Shown: one piece after another, positions 35,540 to 44,776 of the stretch
How positions within the stretch are numbered: the stretch's first letter is position 1
Layout: the number at the start of each line of letters is the position of its first letter
NCBI GenBank assembly: GCA_023251455.1
Contig: JAHEYT010000036.1
Span: forward strand, 47,844-111,843
Direction of reading: 5' to 3'
Length of the DNA stretch: 64,000 nt
Source of the DNA: Bacteroidota bacterium
Lineage (GTDB): Bacteria > Bacteroidota > Bacteroidia > Bacteroidales > Prolixibacteraceae
Notes under the pieces: generated by a model
What the model was told of the DNA's origin: nothing
Database searches by the model: none
What the model saw: the letters and a program-made list of their open reading frames with translations, nothing else
Position numbers and translations under genes: made by a program

Positions 35540-37327
35540 CTAATCTAATTTCAATACAGCAAGGAAAGCGTTCTGCGGAACCTCCACATTGCCCACCTGT
35601 TTCATGCGCTTCTTCCCTTTTTTCTGTTTTTCGAGCAGCTTGCGTTTTCGGGTGATGTCGCCTCCGTAACATTTGGCGGTTACGTCTTTCCGCACCGCTT
35701 TTACCGTTTCTCGCGAAATAATTTTGGCACCAATAGCCGCCTGAATCGCAATGTCAAACTGCTGCCGCGGGATCAGCTCTTTCAGTTTTTCGCACATCCG
35801 TTTTCCGAAACTATACGCATTGTTGAAGTGAATCAAGGTTGATAAAGCATCAACCATTTCGCCATTCAGGAGAATATCTAAACGCACCAGTTTGGCCGGG
35901 CGGAAATCGAGCATGTGGTAATCGAACGAAGCATATCCTTTCGAGATACTTTTCAGCTTGTCGTAAAAGTCGAACACAATTTCACCTAACGGAAGGTCGA
36001 ATACCATTTCCACACGGTCGGTCGTCAGGTAATCTTGCTTCAGGAGGGTTCCACGTTTCTCCAGGCATAAAGTCATGATTGGTCCAATAAAATCGGATGC
36101 AGTAATAATATTTGCGCGGATAAACGGCTCGTCGATATCGTCGATGGTCGTCGTAGCAGGCAGTCCCGACGGATTATATACGTTGATGGTTTCGCCTTTG
36201 GTGGTGTGCACGTGGTACAACACGTTGGGCACGGTGGTAATCACGTTCATGTCGTATTCGCGGTCGAGGCGTTCCTGAACAATTTCCATGTGCAGCAATC
36301 CGAGGAATCCGCAACGGAAACCGAAACCCAATGCTGCCGACGATTCAGGCTCGTATGTGAGCGAAGCATCATTCAATTGCAGTTTCTCCATGGCCGAACG
36401 CAAATCTTCGTAGTCTTCTGAATCGATGGGATAAACTCCGGCGAAAACCATTGGTTTTACCTCTTCAAAACCGTCGATAGCCTTTTCGCAAGGCGCTTTC
36501 GAATGCGTCACGGTGTCGCCCACTTTTACTTCGCGGGCAGTTTTAATTCCGCATATAATATATCCAACACTCCCGGCTTTCAATTCAGCACGTTCAAACA
36601 TCCCGAGTTTCAGCGCGCCAACTTCGTCAACCACATATTCTTTCGATGCATTCACGAATTTAACCTGATCGCCCTTCCGGAGTATGCCGTTTTCAACTTT
36701 CAGGTAAGCAATAACTCCGCGGAACGGATTAAAAACCGAGTCAAAAATCAGTGCCTGAAGCGGCGCATCTTCAACTCCTTTTGGCTCCGGAATGTCATTG
36801 ACAATGCGTTCCAGAATTTCTTCGATTCCAAGTCCGGTTTTGCCGCTGGCACGGATGATGTCGGTGCGTTTGCAGCCGATTAAGCCGATAATCTGGTCTT
36901 CTACGATTTCAGGCATGGCATTATCGAGGTCCATCTTATTCAGGATCGGGATAATTTCCAGATCGTGATCAATGGCCAAGTATAAGTTGGAAATGGTCTG
37001 CGCCTGAATACCCTGCGTTGAGTCGATGATGAGCAAAGCGCCTTCGCAGGCAGCAATGGAGCGCGAAACTTCGTACGAAAAATCAACGTGTCCGGGGGTA
37101 TCAATCAGGTTCAGGATATATTCCTGTCCGTTAAGCGTGTACATCATCTGTATGGCGTGGCTCTTGATGGTAATTCCACGTTCCTGTTCCAGATCCATAC
37201 TGTCGAGAACCTGCGCTTTCATGGCACGGGCATCAACCGTTTTGGTATATTCAAGCAGCCTGTCGGCCAGCGTACTTTTTCCGTGATCGATATGAGCTAT
37301 AATGCAAAAATTACGTATGTTCTTCAT
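35540..37327 (-). CDS. lepA: Elongation factor 4 (LepA)
   Basis: This translational GTPase rescues or back-translocates stalled ribosomes. The 595-residue protein has the P-loop [12 protein letters not shown] near 11, DTPGHVDF (G3) near 77, NKMD (G4) near 131 and the LepA-specific C-terminal region ([23 protein letters not shown]). Standard length. A TATATTTG promoter box is at 37380-37387 on the minus strand. Confidence 0.96.
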   Translation of the reverse strand: MKNIRNFCIIAHIDHGKSTLADRLLEYTKTVDARAMKAQVLDSMDLEQERGITIKSHAIQMMYTLNGQEYILNLIDTPGHVDFSYEVSRSIAACEGALLIIDSTQGIQAQTISNLYLAIDHDLEIIPILNKMDLDNAMPEIVEDQIIGLIGCKRTDIIRASGKTGLGIEEILERIVNDIPEPKGVEDAPLQALIFDSVFNPFRGVIAYLKVENGILRKGDQVKFVNASKEYVVDEVGALKLGMFERAELKAGSVGYIICGIKTAREVKVGDTVTHSKAPCEKAIDGFEEVKPMVFAGVYPIDSEDYEDLRSAMEKLQLNDASLTYEPESSAALGFGFRCGFLGLLHMEIVQERLDREYDMNVITTVPNVLYHVHTTKGETINVYNPSGLPATTTIDDIDEPFIRANIITASDFIGPIMTLCLEKRGTLLKQDYLTTDRVEMVFDLPLGEIVFDFYDKLKSISKGYASFDYHMLDFRPAKLVRLDILLNGEMVDALSTLIHFNNAYSFGKRMCEKLKELIPRQQFDIAIQAAIGAKIISRETVKAVRKDVTAKCYGGDITRKRKLLEKQKKGKKRMKQVGNVEVPQNAFLAVLKLD

Positions 37328-37379
37328 TCCTGAAAATTCTAAAAACCTTATTAATCAAATCCTCCAATCGCATTTGCCG

Positions 37380-37387
37380 CAAATATA
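37380..37387 (-). promoter_or_regulatory. -7 box of lepA
   Basis: Minus-strand TATATTTG, 52 bases upstream of the ATG. Confidence 0.5.
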
Positions 37388-37403
37388 TTCAAATTTTCGG
37401 TAA

Positions 37404-37432
37404 CCCTGACAGGGTTTAAATTCCTGTCAGGG
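37404..37432. repeat. CCTGACAGG-type hairpin, short variant
   Basis: CCCTGACAGG (37404-37413) pairs with CCTGTCAGGG (37423-37432) around a 9-base loop, between the divergent lepA and DUF6452 promoters. Confidence 0.75.
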
Positions 37433-37471
37433 AAAATTCAATTTCGGGTTCCGTTTCAGTCTGAATATGCC

Positions 37472-37479
37472 TACCTTTA
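37472..37479 (+). promoter_or_regulatory. -7 box for the DUF6452-DUF6048 pair
   Basis: TACCTTTA (one mismatch to TAnnTTTG), 23 bases before the chosen ATG. It lies downstream of the first ATG in the frame (37467), which is therefore unlikely to be used. Confidence 0.4.
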
Positions 37480-37502
37480 CGCCTTTCAATAAATTGTACG
37501 GA

Positions 37503-37961
37503 ATGAAGCGAATATCATATCTGATCTTTATCCTGATTGTGGCAATGGCATGCAAGGAAGTGTTCGAAGCACCTCCGCAAGCCTTACTAAAAGCTACGCT
37601 ATTGAATTCAACAACGAATAAATCAGATACGTCAATAATTACAATCCGCGGTATCGGAACCGACAGCATCCTTTATAAGGACTCCACACTTACTGGGTTA
37701 ATACTGCCTTTATCAGCAAACGACACCACCATTTTCCTGATTTCGTTTGATTCGGTAACCGATACCATCACCTTTTTCCACGAAACTTCGATGGAATACG
37801 CATCGATGGAATCAGGATTTTACAATGAATATAAATTACAAAACATCGATTTTACGCAAAACAGAATTGACTCCATCCTAATTACTGACAGTCTGGTAAC
37901 CAAAACATGGCATGAAAATATTAAGCTTTACCTTCGTCCTTTGCCTTCTGGCAGCAATTAG
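37503..37961 (+). CDS. DUF6452-like lipoprotein
   Basis: The frame is open from 37467, but ATG 37503 begins a clean lipoprotein signal (MKRISYLIFILIVAMAC, Cys17) and lies after the promoter box. The 152-residue mature-type beta-rich protein is of the small Bacteroidota family DUF6452, by memory of its association with DUF6048. Its last 50 bases overlap the next gene in another frame, so the two are coupled. Function unknown. Confidence 0.65.
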   Translation: MKRISYLIFILIVAMACKEVFEAPPQALLKATLLNSTTNKSDTSIITIRGIGTDSILYKDSTLTGLILPLSANDTTIFLISFDSVTDTITFFHETSMEYASMESGFYNEYKLQNIDFTQNRIDSILITDSLVTKTWHENIKLYLRPLPSGSN

Positions 37962-38697
37962 CTACGGGCAAGCCGAAACGAAAAAGAAATACAAACCAAA
38001 ACGGACCGACAACTACATCCGGATGAAAGGCATTCGTTTGGGTGCCGATATTACACGTCCATTTCAGGATTTATGGACCAAAGGTAACCGCTACGGCTCT
38101 GAATTTTCGGCTGACATGGAACTATGGCCCAATTTGTTCCCCGCTTTCGAGTCGGGTATCGATATCATGAAAATCAAGACAGACTATATTGATTACAGAA
38201 GCTCCGGAAGCTATTCGCGCATTGGGATGGATTACAACTTTCTTCAGGCTGAAAATAAAAACGACAAAAATATTTTTTACGTTGGACTCCGTTATGGATT
38301 TGTACTGGCCAAACAGCAAGTAAATTCATACAAGATTGATTCTTATTGGACACCTACCACCGGACGGTTTGGAAACCAGAATTATTTTGCTCATTGGGGT
38401 GAATTTCTGGTTGGAATCAAGGGAGAAATAGTTCATAACGTCTATATGGGATGGACCATTCGCGGAAAAATAAAGCTCAACAACAAAGATCTCGGAATGC
38501 CACCCACTTATTTTATTCCCGGCTACGGAAAAGCCGAAAAGGGATTTAACCTCGATTTCACCTATTCGGTGTATTACAACCTGCCATGGGATTTCAGAAA
38601 GTCGATTGACCGAAAAAAAGCGGCTGCAGTGGACAAAAAGTCGGGCACTGTAATTAAAAAGCCGTCAACGCCACAAAAGCCTACCGTTAAAAAGTAA
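37912..38697 (+). CDS. DUF6048-like outer-membrane beta-barrel protein
   Basis: The 261-residue protein has a signal peptide (MKILSFTFVLCLLAAISYGQ) and beta-strand-rich sequence (IRLGADITRPFQDLW, YVGLRYGFVLA, FLVGIKGEIVHNVYMGWTIRGKI, FNLDFTYSVYYNLPW). A Lys/Pro-rich, low-complexity C-terminal tail follows (about 230-261). The family is restricted to Bacteroidota. It starts inside the preceding lipoprotein gene; the pair likely works together in the outer membrane. Confidence 0.68.
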   Translation: MKILSFTFVLCLLAAISYGQAETKKKYKPKRTDNYIRMKGIRLGADITRPFQDLWTKGNRYGSEFSADMELWPNLFPAFESGIDIMKIKTDYIDYRSSGSYSRIGMDYNFLQAENKNDKNIFYVGLRYGFVLAKQQVNSYKIDSYWTPTTGRFGNQNYFAHWGEFLVGIKGEIVHNVYMGWTIRGKIKLNNKDLGMPPTYFIPGYGKAEKGFNLDFTYSVYYNLPWDFRKSIDRKKAAAVDKKSGTVIKKPSTPQKPTVKK

Positions 38698-38788
38698 TCC
38701 GGAGAAAACTCAATTTCAAACAGATTCCCAGAGCCTTGGCTAAGTCAGCAAAAATTCATAACTTAACGAGAATTAAAAACTCAAAGTT

Positions 38789-39790
38789 ATGGCTGACAGA
38801 AGAATGTTTCTTAAATCACTTGCAGGAGCAACTGCAGGTCTTGCATTGGCTGGTTCGGCAAAGGGTGCCGATGACAGAGACCGGCTCGGAGAAGTACTTC
38901 CCAAACGAAAACTCGGACGAACAAATCAATATGTAACCATGCTCGGCACCGGAGGCTACCATGTTGGCTGGACCGCCGAACGAGATGCTCAGGAAGTTAT
39001 TGAAGCTTCATTGGAAGGTGGTATCCGCTTTTTTGACACAGCCGAAAGTTATGCCGATGGAACCAGCGAAACGCGCTATGGCAAATACCTGACTCCTAAA
39101 TACCGTGATCTGATTTTCCTGATGAGTAAATCAACCGGCAAAGATGCCAAAACAGTCAAGGAACATCTGGAAGGAACGCTGCGAAGACTGAAAACCGATC
39201 ATCTTGATTTGTATCAGGTTCATGCTATTTCAACTCCGGAAGATGTTGACAGCAGAATTCAATTAGGTGTTTTGGACGTTTTGCTGAAAGCCAAAGAAGA
39301 TGGCAAAATCAAATACCTTGGATTTACCGGCCACCAGAATCCGTTTGCTCATGCACGAATGCTTGAAAAGACTAAAGAGAGTGACATTTTTGATACGGTA
39401 TTGATGCCGGTAAATGTGTTGGATCAGACCTATTTCAGTTTTACCGAGAATATTATGCCCAAAGCACTGGATCGGAATATGGGAATTCTGGCCATCAAAT
39501 CACTGGCCGACGGCCGATTCTTCGCTAAAAATGAACAGGCTGGCTGGACAACAGATGATCCACTGATTCCGAACTACCTGAGCATAAAAGAAGCCATGCA
39601 TTTTGTGTGGTCACTGCCGGTTTCTGTTTTAATTTCAGGGAACGAAAATGCCACTTTTATGCGCGAAAAGATTGCTCTTGCCCGTTCTTTTACCAAATTA
39701 ACAGAAGACCAGAAATTAACCCTGATAGACAAGGTAAAACACATTGCACTTACAGGGAAAGTTGAATATTTTAAGAAAAAGGAAGTATAA
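38789..39790 (+). CDS. Tat-exported aldo/keto reductase
   Basis: The 333-residue NADPH-dependent oxidoreductase starts with a twin-arginine type signal (DRRMFLKSLAGATAG), so it is probably periplasmic. The AKR barrel has the tetrad: Asp and Tyr in FFDTAESYADG, Lys in LMSKSTG and His in LYQVHAI. Substrate unknown. It shares a bidirectional terminator with the minus-strand gene downstream. Confidence 0.85.
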   Translation: MADRRMFLKSLAGATAGLALAGSAKGADDRDRLGEVLPKRKLGRTNQYVTMLGTGGYHVGWTAERDAQEVIEASLEGGIRFFDTAESYADGTSETRYGKYLTPKYRDLIFLMSKSTGKDAKTVKEHLEGTLRRLKTDHLDLYQVHAISTPEDVDSRIQLGVLDVLLKAKEDGKIKYLGFTGHQNPFAHARMLEKTKESDIFDTVLMPVNVLDQTYFSFTENIMPKALDRNMGILAIKSLADGRFFAKNEQAGWTTDDPLIPNYLSIKEAMHFVWSLPVSVLISGNENATFMREKIALARSFTKLTEDQKLTLIDKVKHIALTGKVEYFKKKEV

Positions 39791-39811
39791 CGAGAGTAGA
39801 TGAAAATCGAT

Positions 39812-39850
39812 AAAATAAAAACGACCAGCAATGCTGGCCGTTTTTATTTT
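39812..39850. terminator. Bidirectional terminator
   Basis: AAAACG-CCAGC and GCTGG-CGTTTT form the stem around AAT. A-rich and T-rich sides serve both convergent genes. Confidence 0.85.
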
Positions 39851-39871
39851 ATCGGAAACTCATAAGTAAGA

Positions 39872-40090
39872 TTATTTCTTAGCTGGAGCAGGAGCATCAG
39901 TTTTTGTTTCAGCTTTTGCAGTTCCTGAGCAGCAAGCTTTTTTGTCAGTTGTAGCACAAGCTTTTTTGTCTTTTTCGCTGCAAGCGGCAGTTGTTGCTTT
40001 CTTGCTGTCATCTTTAGTTGAAGCGCTAACTGTTGAAGCAGCTAATCCCATTGTGAAGGCTACTGCCAGAACCATTGCTAATTTTTTCAT
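39872..40090 (-). CDS. Small secreted Lys/Ala-rich protein with Cys motifs
   Basis: The frame extends to 40171, but ATG 40090 begins a clear signal peptide (MKKLAMVLAVAFTMGLAASTVSA). The 72-residue product has a mature part dominated by Lys, Ala and Thr, with Cys in CSEKDKKAC and DKKACCSG. Four Cys in a 22-residue stretch suggest metal binding or disulfides. Such short Cys/Lys proteins are common in Bacteroidota and unnamed. It lies 116 bases downstream of aspA on the same strand. Confidence 0.6.
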   Translation of the reverse strand: MKKLAMVLAVAFTMGLAASTVSASTKDDSKKATTAACSEKDKKACATTDKKACCSGTAKAETKTDAPAPAKK

Positions 40091-40206
40091 GTTGTATACT
40101 TTTAAGTAGTTAATATTAAATTCTTCAGCCAAACTAAAGATATTTCCCGTAATTACAAAATGCGTTAACAATTATTTAGAATAAATACAAATAACAACCC
40201 AAGCAA

Positions 40207-41604
40207 CTATCCAAATCCCAAGCGACAAACAGCTTCAGGACTAATCAATTCATTCAGAATCTGTTCATTAATCGCGCCTGAATCAAGAATTGCCTGTTTT
40301 ACTGAAATCTGTTCTTCTTTAGCTTTCTTAACAATTTCACTGGCCTTTTCATAACCTATCACCGGGATAATCGCTGTAATCAAAGCCGTCGAATTCAACA
40401 CATTTTTTCGGCATTGCTCTTCATTGGCTTTTAATCCCTGAACACAATGTACCCGAAAAATTTTCGTGGCATTAGTCAGCAAATCAATACTTTCCAACAA
40501 CGAATGTGTAATAAGAGGCATAAATTGATTAAGTTCCAGATTTCCTCCGGCAGCGGCCTGGGCAATCACCACATCGTTTCCCATCACTACCATGGCGGCT
40601 TGGGCTGCAGCTTCAGGAATAACCGGATTCACTTTTCCGGGCATAATTGACGATCCGGCCTGTTTCTCCGGAAGTATGATTTCAGCGAATCCGGCATCAG
40701 GGCCACTGGCCATCAACCGCAAATCGTTGCTTATTTTTAAGATCGAAATCGCACAGGCTTTCAACATTCCTGAAACTTCGACAAAAACATCGGCATTTTG
40801 AGTGTTGTCAATCAGATTTTCGGCGCGTGCCAGCCCAGTCCCCGTAATTTCGCGCAAGTTATCGACTACCCTAAAGATGAATTGTCGCGGAGCTCCCAGC
40901 CCCGAACCAATTGCAGTGCCTCCCAGATTAACCACTCTCAATCGTTCTTCACATTTCGAAAACCTCCACCGGTCACGATTAAATGCTTCGGCATAGGCAC
41001 CCATTTCGCGTCCTAAAGTAGTCAATACGGCATCCTGTAACTGCGTTCTTCCTATTTTAACTACATGTGCATATTCTTTTTCTTTCGCCTGAAATGCTTC
41101 CTGAAGTGCAAGAACCGATTGTTCGAGCTGACGGATCATACGAATAGCTGCAATTTTGAGAGCTGTAGGATAAGTATCGTTGGTAGATTGATGTAGGTTC
41201 ACCTCATTCAATGGAGAAACAAATGCATAATCACCCTTATCTTTTCCGGCAAGCTCAAGTGCGCGGTTTGCGATCACTTCATTCACATTCATGTTGGTCG
41301 AAGTACCTGCCCCACCCTGAAGACTATCAACAACAATATATTCATTCAGATGACCTGCAGCCATTTCAGCGCAAGCCTGTTCTATGGCATCAGCCTTTTG
41401 TGTATCGGGAAAGTAGCCCAGTTGCCGGTTTGTCCGAAAGCAAGCCAGCTTAACCGCGCCAAAAGCTTTCACCAACTCCGGATGAACTGCTCGTCCGGAG
41501 AGTTGGAAATTCTCAAGCGCGCGCTCAGTATGGATTCCCCACATCGAATCGGCAGGAATTTCCCGTGTTCCAATCAAATCAGTTTCTGTTCGGTATTTTT
41601 TCAT
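40207..41604 (-). CDS. aspA: Aspartate ammonia-lyase
   Basis: AspA converts aspartate to fumarate and ammonia, feeding fumarate respiration or the TCA cycle. The 465-residue fumarase/aspartase protein has the signature GSSIMPGKVNP near 315-325, preceded by the flexible-loop region. N-terminal TETDLIGTREIPADSMWGIHTERA is typical of aspartase rather than fumarase. A TACTTTTG box is at 41670-41677. Confidence 0.92.
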   Translation of the reverse strand: MKKYRTETDLIGTREIPADSMWGIHTERALENFQLSGRAVHPELVKAFGAVKLACFRTNRQLGYFPDTQKADAIEQACAEMAAGHLNEYIVVDSLQGGAGTSTNMNVNEVIANRALELAGKDKGDYAFVSPLNEVNLHQSTNDTYPTALKIAAIRMIRQLEQSVLALQEAFQAKEKEYAHVVKIGRTQLQDAVLTTLGREMGAYAEAFNRDRWRFSKCEERLRVVNLGGTAIGSGLGAPRQFIFRVVDNLREITGTGLARAENLIDNTQNADVFVEVSGMLKACAISILKISNDLRLMASGPDAGFAEIILPEKQAGSSIMPGKVNPVIPEAAAQAAMVVMGNDVVIAQAAAGGNLELNQFMPLITHSLLESIDLLTNATKIFRVHCVQGLKANEEQCRKNVLNSTALITAIIPVIGYEKASEIVKKAKEEQISVKQAILDSGAINEQILNELISPEAVCRLGFG

Positions 41605-41669
41605 GTTGTGTATTGAAGCAAATCCTGGAATAAAATCAGGAATAAATGATACTATTCCCAGCCTATACT

Positions 41670-41677
41670 CAAAAGTA
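41670..41677 (-). promoter_or_regulatory. -7 box of aspA
   Basis: Minus-strand TACTTTTG, 65 bases upstream of the ATG. Confidence 0.45.
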
Positions 41678-41829
41678 CATTTAATTTTGCTTCATTAACA
41701 TTGTAGCAGAAGTTCGCAACCATATTTTGATCGACAGCAAAGCATGTATCGCAAGCATTTCAGTCTCAAGTGCGGTTTTCTAAACGAACAAAAAGAGGAA
41801 ATTCGGAATATTAAATTAGAAGCGCGTTC

Positions 41830-42378
41830 TCAGGCGTAAATAGGCTCATCAATCTTCCAAAATTTATGGAAATAAACACGTCCTGGATTCAAACTGAATT
41901 CTTCTCCATCAGAAAAAACCGTAGCATCGGCTAGCTGTCGCATTTCTATGGCCGAGGGCTTGTCAATAGAGTCACTTCCTTGTATAAATAAAAAAAGTTC
42001 AGGAACGACAAGGTGTCGCAATTCGGCTGATTCGACTAAAAAGGGAAGGTCGGGATCTAACAGTACAGACGCTAACTGTAACGATTCTTTCAAAAAAGCG
42101 TCGGTAGTTTGAATAAAATACGATTTTTTGGCACCTGCCCGTAAATAGCGGGAAGTATCATTGTCCGAAGTATGATCTGTTTCTTCATATATCCTGAAAT
42201 TGCTATTCTCAACAATCGGTATCAAGCCTTTACTTGCTTCATGAAAATGAGGTGTAATTTTGATAGCAGCCATTTTTTTCAATCGACTATTTGCAATCAC
42301 ATTGCAAATAAAAGTTGTTTTTCCAACATTTCGTCCTGAGCCTGAGACGAGCAATAAATCTTTAAATCTTGAATTCAT
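41830..42378 (-). CDS. P-loop NTPase, MobB-like
   Basis: The frame is open to 42423; ATG 42378 places the Walker A (SGSGRNVGKTTF) about 11 residues in, as in MobB-type proteins, giving 182 residues. The N-terminal third resembles the MobB/molybdopterin-guanine dinucleotide GTPases that supply nucleotide for cofactor assembly, but the C-terminal half (RYLRAGAKKSYFIQT...) is unlike E. coli MobB and no molybdenum genes are near. Function is therefore uncertain. No obvious operon partner. Confidence 0.6.
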   Translation of the reverse strand: MNSRFKDLLLVSGSGRNVGKTTFICNVIANSRLKKMAAIKITPHFHEASKGLIPIVENSNFRIYEETDHTSDNDTSRYLRAGAKKSYFIQTTDAFLKESLQLASVLLDPDLPFLVESAELRHLVVPELFLFIQGSDSIDKPSAIEMRQLADATVFSDGEEFSLNPGRVYFHKFWKIDEPIYA

Positions 42379-42565
42379 TCCTATGGCTTTATTTCTGTAA
42401 ATCAGAGAGATAATTGCAAACAAACCGTAATGAGAGGAAAGTTAGTTTTCTCCTTTCCAACCCATTGGTTTAAGTAACAGATACAAGTTACTTAGCAACC
42501 AAAACCCGAATCCTAAAACACATGCAAATATAGAAATGTTTAGATGAGTTGTTATAGAATGTTAC

Positions 42566-42599
42566 AACTTGGAATTTGAAACCTGAAATTTGGAACTTA
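42566..42599. repeat. Heptad-type degenerate repeat, copy after nadD
   Basis: AACTTGGAATTTGAAACCTG... is a string of 7-base variants of TTC(A/C)AAG read on the minus strand, and is the inverted counterpart of 43755-43787. Confidence 0.55.
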
Positions 42600-42601
42600 G
42601 C

Positions 42602-43180
42602 TTACTTTTTATAGAAGTTCATTTGCTGTAGATAGTCCCAGCTACGGTAAGGAAGGAAATGACGAATGTCTTTCCCGGCTTTGATGGAATCGCGGATAAA
42701 AGTGGAGGAAATCTCCATGAGTGGCGCATTGGCAACCTGCACACGTGGATATTTCAGCGCAGTTTCAGGATTAAAACCCGGACGTGGATAAACGATGATG
42801 TCGTAATTGGCAAGCAACACATCAGCATTTTTCCATTTATGTATATTTTCCAAGTTATCGGAACCCATCAAGATAAAAAATTGGTGAGTCGGATATTTTT
42901 CGCTTAGATGAGCCAGCGTATCAATGGTGTACGATGGTTTAGGCAAATTAAATTCCACTTTCGATGCACGGAAACGAAGATCGTCGCCAATGGCGCGGGT
43001 AACCAATTCGAGCCGTTGATAATCGTCGAGCAGCGTTTTTTTCTTTTTCAGCGGATTTTGCGGACTCACCACAAACCAAAGCTGGTCAATATCAGTGTAT
43101 TCGACCATGTAATTGGCAATGGCCATGTGCCCCATATGAATGGGATTGAATGAACCAAAGTAGAGTCCGGTTTTGATCAT
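42602..43180 (-). CDS. nadD: Nicotinate-nucleotide adenylyltransferase
   Basis: NadD adenylates nicotinate mononucleotide in NAD synthesis. The 192-residue protein has the nucleotidyltransferase motif GSFNPIHMGHMA (9-20, with HMGH) and the C-terminal ISSTFIRDSIKAGKDIRHFLP. It starts 2 bases after the gmk stop, in a yicC-gmk-nadD operon. Confidence 0.94.
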   Translation of the reverse strand: MIKTGLYFGSFNPIHMGHMAIANYMVEYTDIDQLWFVVSPQNPLKKKKTLLDDYQRLELVTRAIGDDLRFRASKVEFNLPKPSYTIDTLAHLSEKYPTHQFFILMGSDNLENIHKWKNADVLLANYDIIVYPRPGFNPETALKYPRVQVANAPLMEISSTFIRDSIKAGKDIRHFLPYRSWDYLQQMNFYKK

Positions 43181-43182
43181 TT

Positions 43183-43749
43183 TTATTTGTTTATAAATGT
43201 CCGAATGCAGTTTTCTGCCTCCTCAAATGCTTTTGCAAGATCTTCATTTACAATGATGCAGTCGAATTGGCTGGAAAAAGTCAATTCATACGCCGCTTTT
43301 GCAACGCGCTTTTCAATCACTTCCGGAGCATCAGTCGAGCGAGAAACCAGCCGATTACGCAATTCTTCGACCGAAGGCGGCTGCACAAAAACGGCTAAAG
43401 CTTCGTCTCCATAGAATTTTTTGATGTTGCATCCGCCAACTACATCCACATCAAATATTACATTTTGTCCGTTCGCACGGATTCGATCTACTTCCGACTT
43501 TAACGTTCCATAGTAGGTTCCGGCGTAAACTTCTTCCCATTCCAGAAATTCGTCGTTGTCAATTTTACTCCTGAATTCTTCTGGTGTCAGGAAATAATAG
43601 TCTTTCCCGTCGGTCTCGCAATGGCGCATTCCGCGACTGGTGGCCGAAATAGAGAATTCGAGGTTCAGATTTTGTTCGAGCAAATGGCGCACAATGGTAG
43701 TTTTACCTGCTCCTGATGGTGCTGAAAATATGATGAGTTTTCCCTGCAT
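43183..43749 (-). CDS. gmk: Guanylate kinase
   Basis: The enzyme phosphorylates GMP to GDP. The 188-residue protein has the P-loop SAPSGAGKTT (9-18) and GMP-binding SATSRGMRHCETDGKDYYF (about 36-54). It is 64 bases after yicC and 2 bases before nadD. Confidence 0.96.
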   Translation of the reverse strand: MQGKLIIFSAPSGAGKTTIVRHLLEQNLNLEFSISATSRGMRHCETDGKDYYFLTPEEFRSKIDNDEFLEWEEVYAGTYYGTLKSEVDRIRANGQNVIFDVDVVGGCNIKKFYGDEALAVFVQPPSVEELRNRLVSRSTDAPEVIEKRVAKAAYELTFSSQFDCIIVNEDLAKAFEEAENCIRTFINK

Positions 43750-43754
43750 AAAAG

Positions 43755-43787
43755 AGTTTCAAGTTTCAGGTTCAAAGTTCCAAGTTT
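43755..43787. repeat. Heptad-type degenerate repeat, copy before gmk
   Basis: Successive 7-base variants TTTCAAG, TTTCAGG, TTCAAAG, TTCCAAG lie between yicC and gmk. An inverted copy is at 42566-42599, so the two bracket gmk-nadD. Confidence 0.55.
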
Positions 43788-43813
43788 GTCTCTTCGACAT
43801 TGGAAATTTTACC

Positions 43814-44689
43814 TTAAAGTACGTTTAGGACTTGTTCTTTAATTTTTTCCAGATTGTCTTTCATCTGAACAACAATACGTTGAAGGTTGCTTTCGTTGGC
43901 TTTTGATCCAAGTGTATTGATTTCGCGACCGATTTCCTGAGCGATAAATCCAAGCTTTCGGCCTGAAGGTTCGTCTTCGTTCATCGTTTCGGTAAAATAG
44001 CTGCAATGGTTAGTCAAACGTACTTTCTCTTCGTTGATGTCTAACTTTTCCATATAATAAATCAGTTCCTGCTCAAAACGATTTTTATCCAGACTTCCAT
44101 TTAGCTGAAGTGCATCCAGACTTTCCTTGATTTTGGTTTTTACGTTTTCCATCCGTCGAGTTTCGAATGGCTCAACCTGATTCAATAAATCAAGAATGTT
44201 GGCAATGTTTGCATCTATATCGACTTTAAGCGCCAGTCCTTCCTGATCGCGGAAAGCATTCAGATTATCTAAGGTTTTGATCAGGTTTTCGCGAACGGTC
44301 AGCCATTCGGTTTCATCCAATTCATCGTACACCATTTTTACCGTTTCGGGCAACCGCATAATACTCTGCATAATGGTTTCATTGATTTCGAGCCCCAGTT
44401 CCTGATGAACATCAGCTAGTTGGCGGTAATAATCTTTGATGATGGCCGCATTAACTCTGGAGGTACTTTCAGTTCCCAGATTGTCGAGGTAAAGGGCAAA
44501 ATCCACTTTCCCACGAGTAAGCATTTCAGAGATCAGCCTGCGAATTTCGAGGTCTTTCTCGCGGTACATCGAAGGTACACGGGTATTTATATCGAGTTGT
44601 TTGCTGTTAAGCGACTTTATTTCGAGGGTGATTTTTTTAGTTCCTACTTCGAATTCGGTTTTCCCGAATCCTGTCATCGATCTGATCAT
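43814..44689 (-). CDS. yicC: YicC family endoribonuclease-like protein
   Basis: The 291-residue protein has the YicC_N start MIRSMTGFGKTEFE and the DUF1732 C-terminus (SNHCSYFTETMNEDEPSGRKLGFIAQEIGREINTLGSKANE region). E. coli YicC (RnaYicC) is reported to take part in RNA decay. It heads the yicC-gmk-nadD operon; a TACTTTTG box is at 44721-44728. Confidence 0.92.
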   Translation of the reverse strand: MIRSMTGFGKTEFEVGTKKITLEIKSLNSKQLDINTRVPSMYREKDLEIRRLISEMLTRGKVDFALYLDNLGTESTSRVNAAIIKDYYRQLADVHQELGLEINETIMQSIMRLPETVKMVYDELDETEWLTVRENLIKTLDNLNAFRDQEGLALKVDIDANIANILDLLNQVEPFETRRMENVKTKIKESLDALQLNGSLDKNRFEQELIYYMEKLDINEEKVRLTNHCSYFTETMNEDEPSGRKLGFIAQEIGREINTLGSKANESNLQRIVVQMKDNLEKIKEQVLNVL

Positions 44690-44720
44690 AAATTATAGGT
44701 TTTAGTCTCTAAAGATAAGG

Positions 44721-44728
44721 CAAAAGTA
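44721..44728 (-). promoter_or_regulatory. -7 box of yicC-gmk-nadD
   Basis: Minus-strand TACTTTTG, 31 bases upstream of the yicC ATG. Confidence 0.5.
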
Positions 44729-44776
44729 CAAAGTAAAAAGGCAAAAATAAAACGAGTCAGTTTTTTCGGTTTCCGT

